The notes below the pieces were generated by a model. That model saw only the letters and a program-made list of their open reading frames with translations. It searched no databases and was not told where the DNA came from. A DNA stretch of 64,000 nt, taken from positions 1,091,626 through 1,155,625 of the forward strand of contig JAFEAQ010000011.1 in NCBI GenBank assembly GCA_018266295.1, given 5' to 3'. Of this stretch, positions 16,052 through 24,378 are shown piece after piece. Source of the DNA: Bdellovibrionales bacterium. GTDB lineage: Bacteria > Bdellovibrionota > Bdellovibrionia > Bdellovibrionales > Bdellovibrionaceae. Position 1 is the first letter of the stretch. Every line of letters begins with the position of its first letter. The translations under genes were made by a program, and so were the position numbers.

Positions 16052-17476
16052 ATGAAAAAACTCACAGATACCCAAAGAAAGTGGGCTCTGACGGCGTGTT
16101 TAGCTTCCGTACTTAGCTTTAACATGGTGTTAAGCCTGTCTGGTTCCGGTTATGGCTCCATCAGCTTTGCTTCGAAAGATGAGCCACGTTATGAATCGAT
16201 GATTTCCAATAAAGGAGAAAAACTCGAAATTAAGTACGTTAAAGACGAAGATGGTAAAACCATCGCGTACGTACCTGAAAAGCTTGAGAGCGGCTGGTGT
16301 TATCAGTGCGGCGAGAAATATCTCTTGCCAAAAAATTTCGATGCAAACACTGAATCATTAGAAGCAGCTCTTCGTAAAGCGATGAATGATAAAACTGATA
16401 AAAAAGAAATCTCGCAAAAAGAATCTTCTGAAGAAGATTTAGATGCAAAACCAGCAAAAAAAGTTGCTGAGAAGTCCCGCGCGCGCGTTCAAAAAGAAGA
16501 AGACGAAGTTGCGGATGAACCACAAGAAAATCCTGATTTCGCAGCTCTTCGCGAACGTTGCGATAAGAAGGACGATGGCGACGAAAAAACTCGTTGCTAC
16601 GCAAGTGGCTTGACGAAGCTCTTGAAAAACAAAAAGAAAACTTATGACCGTGAAGAAGTTTTGGACCTCTATCGCTCAGAAATCGAGCCGGGCCTCAGAA
16701 CGGCTTTGATGGACATCTCTGACCTCGTTCCAAACAGAAGAGCTTTCGGTCGTAATAACCTCGATATGGACTTCGGCGATGATAAATCAACTCGTCGTGA
16801 AGATGCTCAAAAATTGATTGAAGATATGACGGCGCAAATCACTGGCCGCTACAACTTCCTGCGTGAGCGCTTGACGAAATTGGCTGCAAACTCTGTGTTG
16901 AAGACACAAGAAAATGCACAAATGAAGTTGAAACAAGCTGATCAAATTAAAAACTCAGATCCACAAACAGCCTTACGCTTGCAACAAGAAGGTATGGCAG
17001 GTCTCCGTGCGGCAAACCAAGTTGCTAACGACTTCGGTGGCTCATTGTATGACAGTTTGGAAAGCGCTCAATGGAGCAACTATATTACAGGCAATCAGTT
17101 CGAAAGCTTGTACTACACAAACTACGCTGACGTTGTAAACCAGGCGATCCGTGGTTTGGCTCAGAACCCATTGAATTATGTTTTGCCAAACGTCACTTTG
17201 ACAGATGGTACGACAATCGTTGATCAAAACGGTCAAACATACACAGTGACTGCTACGAACAACCCGCACAACACGACAATCCAAAGCGGTGGCCGTAACA
17301 TCACAGTCATGATGAACAACTTGACGCCGGCAAACGTCGTAAACTCAATGACTCCACGTCTTGCTACAAACGGCGTAGGTCAGCAAGGTACCGCAACGAT
17401 CCAAGCAATCCAAGGTGTGTCAGCTCCTGTGAACCAGGGCAACATTCCAGCGATCCGCGGCGGTCGTGGTTACTAA
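16052..17476 (+). CDS. Exported or membrane-anchored protein of unknown function
   Basis: 474 residues with an excellent ribosome site. An uncleaved signal or anchor (about 11-32, WALTACLASVLSFNMVLSLSG) is followed by a small domain with a WCYQCG pair (Cys83, Cys86), a charged Lys/Glu-rich linker (about 100-165), a region with another cysteine pair (RERCDKKDDGDEKTRCYASG), a long helical part (about 200-340, coiled-coil character) and an Asn/Thr-rich C-terminus (about 350-474) with little charge. I do not recognise it. Codon use is ordinary. The cysteine pair near the N-terminus could bind metal or form a disulphide. A perfect 10-base hairpin follows. Confidence 0.7.
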   Translation: MKKLTDTQRKWALTACLASVLSFNMVLSLSGSGYGSISFASKDEPRYESMISNKGEKLEIKYVKDEDGKTIAYVPEKLESGWCYQCGEKYLLPKNFDANTESLEAALRKAMNDKTDKKEISQKESSEEDLDAKPAKKVAEKSRARVQKEEDEVADEPQENPDFAALRERCDKKDDGDEKTRCYASGLTKLLKNKKKTYDREEVLDLYRSEIEPGLRTALMDISDLVPNRRAFGRNNLDMDFGDDKSTRREDAQKLIEDMTAQITGRYNFLRERLTKLAANSVLKTQENAQMKLKQADQIKNSDPQTALRLQQEGMAGLRAANQVANDFGGSLYDSLESAQWSNYITGNQFESLYYTNYADVVNQAIRGLAQNPLNYVLPNVTLTDGTTIVDQNGQTYTVTATNNPHNTTIQSGGRNITVMMNNLTPANVVNSMTPRLATNGVGQQGTATIQAIQGVSAPVNQGNIPAIRGGRGY

Positions 17477-17515
17477 TTGAATTGATTTTAAAATTGAAAG
17501 TGTGAGTGTCATCCT

Positions 17516-17540
17516 CGCCGAGCTCAGGAAGAGCTCGGCG
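17516..17540 (+). terminator. Hairpin after the 16052 gene, possible terminator
   Basis: Perfect 10-base stem CGCCGAGCTC / GAGCTCGGCG with loop AGGAA, 40 bases after the stop codon. The downstream tract (CCTCTATTTG) is only weakly T-rich, so termination is likely but not certain. Confidence 0.55.
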
Positions 17541-17668
17541 CCTCTATTTGTGCCGGTCCGTGGGTTTACACTTTTAAAAATATCCTCCGGAATGAATCGT
17601 CTATTATACGACCTTCTCGTATTATATACCATTTCAACTAAGAGACCTCTTTTCTCTCTGCTGAGTAA

Positions 17669-17705
17669 AAAACAAAACCCACATCCTTCTAAGACGTGGG
17701 TTTTG
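17669..17705 (-). terminator. Terminator of the 17741 gene
   Basis: Stem AAAACCCAC / GTGGGTTTT with a 13-base loop. On the minus strand it is followed by G and TTTTTTAC, a good T tract, 36 bases after the stop codon of the gene ending at 17741. Confidence 0.85.
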
Positions 17706-17740
17706 CAATTTAAGCAGACTTTCTTATACGAAGTCCGTAA

Positions 17741-18160
17741 TTAAACGGCTTTCAAGAAGTAACCAGTTTGTTTTGTCGTCTTTGTAGTCGTCGTCGTTCC
17801 GGTCTTCTTCATTTTCATGTAGCGTTTGAAATCTTTTGAGTAAGCTTTTTTGAAAGTCGTCTCGTGCTTATTGAACATTTTATCCAACCAGGTGTAGTAG
17901 CAAGTGTACATGTGGTTAGACAAGAAGTTGCAGTACCAAGAGAATGGCATCTGTTGAGTGAAGTTGAATCTCTTAGAGAACGTCACGATCTCTTTATTGA
18001 ACATGCCCCACCACTTAGTTGCTTCTGTCTTGTGTACGAAGTTACCAACCCAGTATGTACGGTTGCCATGTGTGAAGCCCACTTCCCAGCCGTTTCCTAC
18101 GGGTTTGAAGTATGATTTGAAAGTGTGTGGGCCATATTTGTATGTTTTTGTCTTTGTCAT
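17741..18160 (-). CDS. Small basic, aromatic-rich protein, unknown
   Basis: 139 residues, no signal peptide or membrane helix. Very rich in Trp, Tyr, Phe, Lys and Thr (WKWWGMF-like and FSWYCNFLSNHMYTCYYTW stretches) and strongly basic; two cysteines. A Thr/Lys-only run (about 116-129) leads to a short C-terminal tail. The N-terminal part (YKYGPHTFKSYFKPVGNGWEVGFTHG) looks like a small beta domain, possibly nucleic-acid or sugar binding, but no family is recognised. It has its own terminator and an upstream region of 280 bases, so it is a real single-gene unit. Confidence 0.7.
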   Translation of the reverse strand: MTKTKTYKYGPHTFKSYFKPVGNGWEVGFTHGNRTYWVGNFVHKTEATKWWGMFNKEIVTFSKRFNFTQQMPFSWYCNFLSNHMYTCYYTWLDKMFNKHETTFKKAYSKDFKRYMKMKKTGTTTTTKTTKQTGYFLKAV

Positions 18161-18441
18161 CGTTGCCTTCCTTTTTTGTTGGCGTTGAAACAGACTTCAT
18201 CTTGAGCCCGAAATTTTTCGCGCTAAACAACTTTTTTATGAGCCCAAAACTGGAAGGTTTCAGAAAAAAAACTGGGCTGTGGTCCCACTTTTTCTCGGTC
18301 TGCATTAGGACCTTTCTCCCCCAGATTGTTGTTCGATTCTATGAAAAAACTATATGTTCCAAGCCGTTCACTGTTCCGTTGGCCCTAAGATAGAGCTTCT
18401 CAAAAAATCCCGTGGACTTAAAAACACGTTTTTGATTATAA

Positions 18442-18678
18442 ATGAACCCTATGTCGGCACTGGCGAACTACCTGGAAACAATCCGGGTCGAAAAAAACAT
18501 CACTCTTGAGGAATCTGCAAGAAGGTCAAATATGACTCCGGAAACCTATAGACAAAGAGAAAAGCAGCCCGAGAAGGTGCCGCTTTATATGTTGGCTTCT
18601 ATGATGAACGCCCTAGATATGAAAGGCGAAGAATTCGTTGAATTCAGTGTCCTGACGTCCCAACATCTGTGGGACTAG
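18442..18678 (+). CDS. Small helix-turn-helix (Xre-like) protein
   Basis: 78 residues. Residues 7-60 read as an Xre/Cro-type helix-turn-helix: LANYLETIRVEKNITLEESARRSNMTPETYRQREKQPEKVPLYMLASMMNALDM, with the usual L-x-x-x-R start, the A-x-x-x-x-M turn and the closing helix. It likely binds DNA as a small regulator. No ribosome site is strong. The converging carbonic anhydrase gene ends 21 bases after it. Target genes unknown. Confidence 0.75.
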   Translation: MNPMSALANYLETIRVEKNITLEESARRSNMTPETYRQREKQPEKVPLYMLASMMNALDMKGEEFVEFSVLTSQHLWD

Positions 18679-18699
18679 AGCCTTTGAACCTGGTTCGTT

Positions 18700-19338
18700 C
18701 TAAAGCTCAATAAACTTATTCGACTTCTCTGAGTATTCCAAAAGCTTGCCGTCTTCGAGATCAAAGTACCAACCTGACAACGACAAATTGCCCTCGTTCA
18801 AACGCTTTTGAATGAACGGGAACGTCTTCAAGTTTTTCACAGAGACCTTCACGGACTCGAGCTCACAACATTGACAGAACTTCTTGAAGTCATGGATAGG
18901 AACTTGCTGAAGGGCTTTTTCACGCGCCTCATCGGCAATGGTCACCCATTTACGGACAAATGTTCCTTGATCTGCCTGACTTGGGCCGGCCGCCAGCGCG
19001 GCAATACCACCACACTGTGCATGACCAAGGACAATGACATTCTCTACTTTGAGTACGTTCACAGCAAACTCGATCGCCGCACTCGTACCATGGTGACCGC
19101 CGCCCTCTTCATAGGGAGGAACAAGGTTCGCCACGTTGCGAATCACGAACAAATCCCCAGGTTCTGCCGATAATAAGATCGCAGGGTCTACACGCGAATC
19201 ACTGCAGGCGATCAGGAGCGTCTTGGGACTTTGCCCCTCGCTGCTGAGATTCAGATAGAGATCCTTTTCAAGTACAAAGTACTTGCGGCGAAATTTTCTA
19301 AATCCATCGATAAGGTCGAGTTTTTTTGTAAGTGACAT
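18700..19338 (-). CDS. Beta-carbonic anhydrase
   Basis: 212 residues. The zinc ligands and catalytic dyad of the beta class are present: CSDSRVDP (Cys45, Asp47, Arg49) and GHAQCGG (His106, Cys109), with the FVIRNVANLVPP segment between them. It interconverts CO2 and bicarbonate in the cytoplasm. The length (about 200-220) and sequence are like E. coli Can/CynT. The start ATG at 19338 has no classic Shine-Dalgarno; instead two copies of ACGGGTAATTTA lie directly upstream (minus strand). Confidence 0.95.
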   Translation of the reverse strand: MSLTKKLDLIDGFRKFRRKYFVLEKDLYLNLSSEGQSPKTLLIACSDSRVDPAILLSAEPGDLFVIRNVANLVPPYEEGGGHHGTSAAIEFAVNVLKVENVIVLGHAQCGGIAALAAGPSQADQGTFVRKWVTIADEAREKALQQVPIHDFKKFCQCCELESVKVSVKNLKTFPFIQKRLNEGNLSLSGWYFDLEDGKLLEYSEKSNKFIEL

Positions 19339-19341
19339 GTC

Positions 19342-19382
19342 TAAATTACCCGTTAAATTACCCGGGAGTTTTCACTCCCGGG
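19342..19382 (-). promoter_or_regulatory. Hairpin and tandem 12-base repeat before the carbonic anhydrase gene
   Basis: On the minus strand a 22-base hairpin (arms CCCGGGAGT / ACTCCCGGG, loop GAAA, 19361-19382 approximately) is followed at once by two tandem copies of ACGGGTAATTTA and then GAC-ATG. The hairpin may end transcription from the 20869 barrel gene; the tandem repeat sits where a ribosome site should be. Confidence 0.5.
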
Positions 19383-19447
19383 TCCCGCGCCATTGCCATT
19401 GAGCCTAAGATGCTTTCACAGTTGTCGTACTAGATGAGTGCAAAATA

Positions 19448-20869
19448 TCAAAAGCTAATAGCGGCTTTCGAAGCAAAGCCATAAGTGCTCGCGTTTTCAA
19501 GATTGTCTGTGCCATTCTTGAACGCCGCGCCTGGGAACAAGAGTCCCAGTTGATTCACCCACTGAATTCTTTCAGTGGGTTTGTAAACTAATTCAATATC
19601 CCACTCTAAGCCGAGATCTTTTTTGAAATCAGCTACACCGGTTGGGTTCGTCATCAACTGAGCGTAAGTCAAAGTGTTGTTGAGGTCCAAACGGTCGTTC
19701 CAAGCGTAAGAAACTTTTGGAGAGATGTAGATCGCATTGCTGATATATTCATCGTCCAAAGAGTTTGAAACACCGTGGTTAGCGGTCTCTTTGTATCTAT
19801 TCGTCGTGAGGAAATCCTTTTGACCCAAACGATGGTTGAACATCAACATCGCAACGTCATAGTTACGGCTGAATTGGTAACCTTCAAACGCATTTGCGGT
19901 TGAAGGGTCATCACCGGTTGCCATACCCAAACGGATGTTCCAGTCAAATTTAGAGTCTTTGCGTGGGAAATAAAGTTCCGCTGCGATTCCGTAACCATTC
20001 GACTTGATATCTTCGCCCGTCGCATTTTGGGCGCCGACGTTACCACTTGTGAAACCTGCTTCCAATTTGAAAGCAAATTTTTCCCACTCACGACCGAGGA
20101 TAAAGCTAGTTGTAGAAACGCTGTATTCACCCGTCTTTGTCTGACCAGTTGTCGGTGCGCTGTTTAAAGGAACATCGTTCGCACCAAAACTTGCTTTACG
20201 CACTTGTTGCATCAAACCGATCATAGAACCGGATTCTTTGCTCTCGTATTGCAAGTGGAGGATCATGTCTTGAACAGTATTTCCCTGAGAAACATTTTCG
20301 TCGTAGACACGGCCAATGATCGGCATCATGAAGAAATTATCGACGATGAACTTGTAACCAACCATGTCTTCCGTATCGCCCCAGTGGTCGAACATGCCAT
20401 TACCCGCATTGTGAGTAATACCAAGACCGAACTCAAGAGGTGCACGACCCAAAACAAGCGCGCCGTATTCTTGATTTACGTTCAAGTACAACTGAGAAAC
20501 GCGCATTTGTGTTGAAGGATGATTTCTAGAATAGACATTGGTTTGGCCGGCAGTATTCGTTGAATCCCAGCCTTGACCCCACATTTGACCGAATTGAGCA
20601 TCCGCATACGCTGGATCTTGATTCGCCAGAACATCAAAACGAGAAACGATGTTCACACCGTCTGTTGCAATGATTTTTGGGTTCAAAGAAAGATAGTTCA
20701 AACCATAGGATTTCATTCCGTACGGAGTCGCCAGAGTCGGACGGTCTACTTGAGTCCACTCAAAACGGTAAGTCCCTTTCCAATCGATGCTGAGAGCGCT
20801 GGCTGTTGAAGCCACCACCGAAGTCAAAAGAGCTGCTGCAGAAAGAAGTGCTTTATTTTTCAACGTCAT
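19448..20869 (-). CDS. Large outer-membrane beta-barrel protein (porin-like)
   Basis: 473 residues from the ATG at 20869, with AAGGTG about 4 bases upstream; a GTG 6 bases earlier overlaps this site. Signal peptide (ALLSAAALLTSVVASTASA) and a chain of amphipathic strands with aromatic girdles (YRFEWTQVDRPTL, AIYISPKVSYAWNDRLDLNNTLTYAQ), ending ASTYGFASKAAISF with terminal Phe. The size suggests 16 to 18 strands. The segment LVLGRAPLEFGLGITHNAGNG-like (RAPLEFGLGI) recalls the pore loop of alginate-export or phosphate-selective porins, but the family is not certain. It is a single gene with a GroES-like gene 11 bases upstream on the same strand. Confidence 0.78.
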   Translation of the reverse strand: MTLKNKALLSAAALLTSVVASTASALSIDWKGTYRFEWTQVDRPTLATPYGMKSYGLNYLSLNPKIIATDGVNIVSRFDVLANQDPAYADAQFGQMWGQGWDSTNTAGQTNVYSRNHPSTQMRVSQLYLNVNQEYGALVLGRAPLEFGLGITHNAGNGMFDHWGDTEDMVGYKFIVDNFFMMPIIGRVYDENVSQGNTVQDMILHLQYESKESGSMIGLMQQVRKASFGANDVPLNSAPTTGQTKTGEYSVSTTSFILGREWEKFAFKLEAGFTSGNVGAQNATGEDIKSNGYGIAAELYFPRKDSKFDWNIRLGMATGDDPSTANAFEGYQFSRNYDVAMLMFNHRLGQKDFLTTNRYKETANHGVSNSLDDEYISNAIYISPKVSYAWNDRLDLNNTLTYAQLMTNPTGVADFKKDLGLEWDIELVYKPTERIQWVNQLGLLFPGAAFKNGTDNLENASTYGFASKAAISF

Positions 20870-20886
20870 ATTCACCTTTTTTGAAA

Positions 20887-21513
20887 TTAACCAACGACAC
20901 CGAGAACATCGCTCTCGCGAAGAATCAGAACATCTTGATCTTGAACTTTTAATTTAGAACCCGCGTACTCAGAGAAAAGAACTTTATCGCCGACTTTCAA
21001 ATCCATCGGACGAACATGACCTTTTCTGTTGCGGTGGCCGCGGCCCACAGACACAACAAAACCCTGCAAGTTGCCAGAAACATCCGCTACGGTGTCAGGG
21101 ATGTACAAACCACCTGCAGTCATTTTCTCAGCACCCGTCAATTGCACCATTACACGGTCATCCAACGGAGTCACAAAATTGCTGAGATCTACTTTTTTAA
21201 CTGTAGGAGCTGAGAAAGGTTTCGCAGGAGTCGCCTTCATCGCAGTGGCTTTAACAGGCGCTGCCTTCGCCGCTGTTTTCTTAGCCGCGGTTTTCACCGG
21301 AGCTGTTTTTTTAACAGACGCCTTTTTAGCGACGGGCTTTTTTGCAGCCGCTTTTTTCGGTGCAGCCTTTTTAGGCGTAGCCTTGGCAGGTGCAGTTTTC
21401 TTAGCAACTACTTTTTTCGCAGCGGCTTTCTTAGCCGGAGTCTTCTTTGCAGGAGTTGCTTTTTTAGCAACAGACTTTTTCGCTACAGGCTTTTTTACTT
21501 TACCTTTGGCCAC
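20887..21513 (-). CDS. GroES-like co-chaperonin fused to a histone-H1-like Lys/Ala/Pro tail
   Basis: 208 residues in two parts. Residues 1-107 are almost only Lys, Ala, Pro, Thr and Val in AKK/PAKK repeats, the composition of bacterial histone-H1-like (AlgP, Hc1) DNA-binding tails. Residues 110-208 are a complete Cpn10 domain: [12 protein letters not shown], the mobile loop [13 protein letters not shown] that would contact Gro[27 protein letters not shown] and the end [15 protein letters not shown]. So it can probably cap a GroEL ring while bound to nucleic acid or anionic surfaces. No groEL is adjacent. The gene overlaps the upstream DUF507 gene by 14 bases and is coupled to it. A low-complexity tail can be confirmed directly from the codons, with no frameshift. 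Confidence 0.85.
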   Translation of the reverse strand: MAKGKVKKPVAKKSVAKKATPAKKTPAKKAAAKKVVAKKTAPAKATPKKAAPKKAAAKKPVAKKASVKKTAPVKTAAKKTAAKAAPVKATAMKATPAKPFSAPTVKKVDLSNFVTPLDDRVMVQLTGAEKMTAGGLYIPDTVADVSGNLQGFVVSVGRGHRNRKGHVRPMDLKVGDKVLFSEYAGSKLKVQDQDVLILRESDVLGVVG

Positions 21514-21772
21514 GTTTAGCCCTTTCTTCTTCGTAATATTTTTTATACATCACGTCCCACTCCGGAGTGCCTTCCATCACATTTCGTTTCAAGGAAGCCA
21601 CTTTTTCGCGGGCCCGTTGATCGAGAGCTTCGTCTTCTTTGACAAACTCAGCGATGGCCAGCTTTGCGGCACGCAAGGCTTGGTCATCGTCTGAGAAGTC
21701 CACGATGTCATCACCCCAAACGCCGTCGGTTACGATGTGTGCCAGATGATTCTGGCGATCTGCTGAAATCAC
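21500..21772 (-). CDS. DUF507 family protein, copy 2
   Basis: 90 residues. It contains the DUF507-type C-terminal half: [61 protein letters not shown]. Its ATG overlaps the stop of the first DUF507 gene (ATGA) and its 3' end overlaps the GroES-like gene by 14 bases. DUF507 proteins are small, soluble and of unknown function, found mainly in delta-type proteobacteria and Aquificae. Coupling to a co-chaperonin gene is the only clue. Confidence 0.82.
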   Translation of the reverse strand: MISADRQNHLAHIVTDGVWGDDIVDFSDDDQALRAAKLAIAEFVKEDEALDQRAREKVASLKRNVMEGTPEWDVMYKKYYEEERAKRGQR

Positions 21773-22047
21773 AAGATCACCTTTCTCTCTTTTGCGAGTT
21801 TCTGTTTTAGAATGGGAAACATTTTAAAACGCTGAAACTCGCCTGGATTGCTCTTTTCGAGCTGGTCTAACATCGCATTGACGTCCTGGTCTAAAGCCGC
21901 TTCTCGGTCATAATCTTCTTTAATGATTTCCACGACTCGAGCAAGCACAATCTTTTCATCTTCTTTAAAAACAACAAGATTTTGCTTTTTCCATTGAGCC
22001 AGAATTTTTTCAGCTAGGACTTGAATTTGTTGGGAGGATAATTTCAT
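21769..22047 (-). CDS. DUF507 family protein, copy 1
   Basis: 92 residues: MKLSSQQIQVLAEKILAQWK, then [54 protein letters not shown]. Start and length match the family. A GAGG-containing site (revcomp of the segment near 22051-22056) is weak. First gene of a three-gene unit: DUF507, DUF507, GroES-H1 fusion. It is divergent from the PBP gene with only 9 bases between the two start codons, so the promoters overlap the coding ends. Confidence 0.85.
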   Translation of the reverse strand: MKLSSQQIQVLAEKILAQWKKQNLVVFKEDEKIVLARVVEIIKEDYDREAALDQDVNAMLDQLEKSNPGEFQRFKMFPILKQKLAKERKVIL

Positions 22048-22056
22048 AATGGTGTC

Positions 22057-24378
22057 ATGCCTCGCCCAGGATTAAAGAACATTTTCCTCGTATTTACAAT
22101 CTTTGTGACGCTCACAATCATCACTCTTGGTGCGGGTATTTCTTACGCTTTCTTCACACTCGAAGATGAGATGAATCAGAAGCTCGAAGCCAAGCGCATT
22201 CTCCTCCCGACGGAGTACTATGCCGCCCCATATCGCTTCTACACTCCCTCACTTCAGACTGTGGATAAGTCTGAACGAGTGCTTCAAGCTCAAAACTACC
22301 GTGCCCGCGACTATCAACAGCGTCTCTTGCCAGGAGATTACCTCAAGGCAAATGCTCCTGAATGCCGCGCCCTGTTTCGAATTGGCGAGGACGTGAATTT
22401 TGCTTCTTGCTTGGCCTTTGTGAAGAAAGACATCGATCCTGGCCAGGCGCAGAATGATATTCGCATCTTGCTCTTTGATCCTGAAGGTAAAATTCAGCAA
22501 ATTTTTAAGGCATTTCCTCTCGAAGTTGTTAACGAAGTGCATCTTGAAGCCCCTCTGGTGGCCCAATACGTAGGCATCGATCCGATCATGCAGGAGGAAG
22601 CTCCTCTCGGTAAGATTCCTCCGTACTGTTCCAATGGCGTGATGGCGATCGAAGATCCGCGCTTCTTAGAGCATCAAGGCGTCAACTATCGCGGGATTTT
22701 CAGAGCCATCATCAAGAACGTGACCTCGGGCCGCATGGCTCAAGGCGGAAGTACGATCACACAGCAACTCGTAAAGAACTACTTCCTGACGAACGAAAAG
22801 ACCATCAAGCGTAAACTGCAAGAGTTCGTGATGGCCTACATGCTGGAATCAAAATTCACCAAAGATCAGATCCTCGAAACTTACCTGAATATTATCTACA
22901 TGGGACAGAATGGTCCGTTTCAAGTTCGTGGCTTTGGTTCTGCGGCACGATTCTATTTCAACAAAGACATTTCGACTTTGAATTTGAGCGAGTGCGCATT
23001 GCTCGCAGCTGTTGTGAATGGCCCGGGTGTTTACAATCCGTTCAAACAACCGGTGAAAGCGTTCAGCCGCCGCGGTCTTGTGCTGGATAAAATGGTTGAG
23101 CATCAATTCATTACAGCCGCCGATGCCGAAGCGGCGAAGAATCTGCCTCTGCCAACGGCTCAGCCGCGATTGGCAACAGAGACAGCGCCTTACTACCTCG
23201 ATGCCGTTCGTAAGCAATTGCAGGCGCAAAATATTGATATCATCGGCGCTAAGATCTACACCGCGATGGATCTCGAGTCCCAGCAATTTGCGCAAGAGGC
23301 TTTGAAAAACCATCTCTCCAAATTGGAAGAGCAGAACAAGATGGTGAAGTCGCAAAAAGAAAAAGGCGTGACTCTCGAGGGCGCGATTCTTTCTGCCGAA
23401 GCCAGCACGGGTCTTATTCAAGTGGCCGTGGGTGGGCGCAATTACCGTCTGACTCAGTTTAACCGCGCGATTGATGGTCACCGCCAAGTGGGTTCAACGA
23501 TGAAGCCCTTTGTTTATTTGGCGGCGCTTGAATCAAAAGACAAAGATGGCAAGGACTTCACCCCGATCACTCCGGTGAAAGACGAAAAGTTCACGATCAA
23601 GTACGAAGGCCAAACATGGTCACCAAACAATTATGGCAGCGAATACTTCGGCACGGTTCCGATGTTCTTTGCACTGAAGAGCTCGCTGAATGCAGCGACA
23701 GCGTCCATTGGTTTGGAAGTCGGACTTGATAAGATCATCAACATCACTGAGTCCCTTGGCGTGACTTCAACGATGAAGCCATTCCCTGCTGTGACTCTGG
23801 GGGCGTTTGAACTTTATCCGAAAGAAGTTCTGCAGGCTTATTTGGCTCTCTCGAAAATGGGCCAGAAGACAGATGTCAGCTTCGTCGATCACGTTGTGAA
23901 TATGAAGGGCGAAGAAGTTTTCAAATTCACTCCTCACTCTGAACAAGTTCAGGATGCGGTTGCGGTTGCGAGTCTCGTCAGCATGATGAAACAGACGATT
24001 GCCTCAGGAACAGCGAAGTATGTCAGCGCGAGCGGCTTCAACCGCCCGGCGGCCGGTAAAACGGGAACAACTTCTGAAAGCCGTGACGTTTGGTTCTCTG
24101 GCTTTACTCCTTATCGCACAACCATCGTGTGGATTGGTTACGACACCAGCACTCAGAATAAACTTACAGGTGCGAGCGGTGCTGTGCCTATCTGGACAGA
24201 CTTCATGAAGCGCGTGACCGCCGAAGATCCACCGGATGATTTCCCATGGCCCGAAGGCACTGTGAAAGTCACTTTTGATGAAAAGAAACTTCAAGAGATG
24301 AACACGCCGATGAAAGAGCCCATGAGTGTCGACCTCATTTTCAAAAAAGGCACGGAGCCTGGGATTTTTGGATTTTAA
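22057..24378 (+). CDS. Class A penicillin-binding protein (PBP1B-like bifunctional)
   Basis: 773 residues. N-terminal membrane anchor (about 10-32), a UB2H-like region (about 50-170), a GT51 transglycosylase domain with AIEDPRFLEHQGVNYRGI (catalytic Glu), GGSTITQQLVKN and KRKLQEFVMAYMLE, and a transpeptidase domain with SxxK GSTMKPFVYLA, SxN SSLNAAT and KTG AAGKTGTTSESRDVW. It polymerises and crosslinks peptidoglycan. The UB2H-like insertion after the anchor favours the PBP1B subgroup, which uses LpoB-type activators in enterics. It is divergent from the DUF507 operon and overlaps a converging gene by 4 bases. Confidence 0.93.
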   Translation: MPRPGLKNIFLVFTIFVTLTIITLGAGISYAFFTLEDEMNQKLEAKRILLPTEYYAAPYRFYTPSLQTVDKSERVLQAQNYRARDYQQRLLPGDYLKANAPECRALFRIGEDVNFASCLAFVKKDIDPGQAQNDIRILLFDPEGKIQQIFKAFPLEVVNEVHLEAPLVAQYVGIDPIMQEEAPLGKIPPYCSNGVMAIEDPRFLEHQGVNYRGIFRAIIKNVTSGRMAQGGSTITQQLVKNYFLTNEKTIKRKLQEFVMAYMLESKFTKDQILETYLNIIYMGQNGPFQVRGFGSAARFYFNKDISTLNLSECALLAAVVNGPGVYNPFKQPVKAFSRRGLVLDKMVEHQFITAADAEAAKNLPLPTAQPRLATETAPYYLDAVRKQLQAQNIDIIGAKIYTAMDLESQQFAQEALKNHLSKLEEQNKMVKSQKEKGVTLEGAILSAEASTGLIQVAVGGRNYRLTQFNRAIDGHRQVGSTMKPFVYLAALESKDKDGKDFTPITPVKDEKFTIKYEGQTWSPNNYGSEYFGTVPMFFALKSSLNAATASIGLEVGLDKIINITESLGVTSTMKPFPAVTLGAFELYPKEVLQAYLALSKMGQKTDVSFVDHVVNMKGEEVFKFTPHSEQVQDAVAVASLVSMMKQTIASGTAKYVSASGFNRPAAGKTGTTSESRDVWFSGFTPYRTTIVWIGYDTSTQNKLTGASGAVPIWTDFMKRVTAEDPPDDFPWPEGTVKVTFDEKKLQEMNTPMKEPMSVDLIFKKGTEPGIFGF

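Noticed and set aside
21029-21694. 221-codon frame antisense to the GroES fusion
   Set aside because: Its Ala/Phe-rich repeats are the reverse strand of the AKK repeats; no independent signals.
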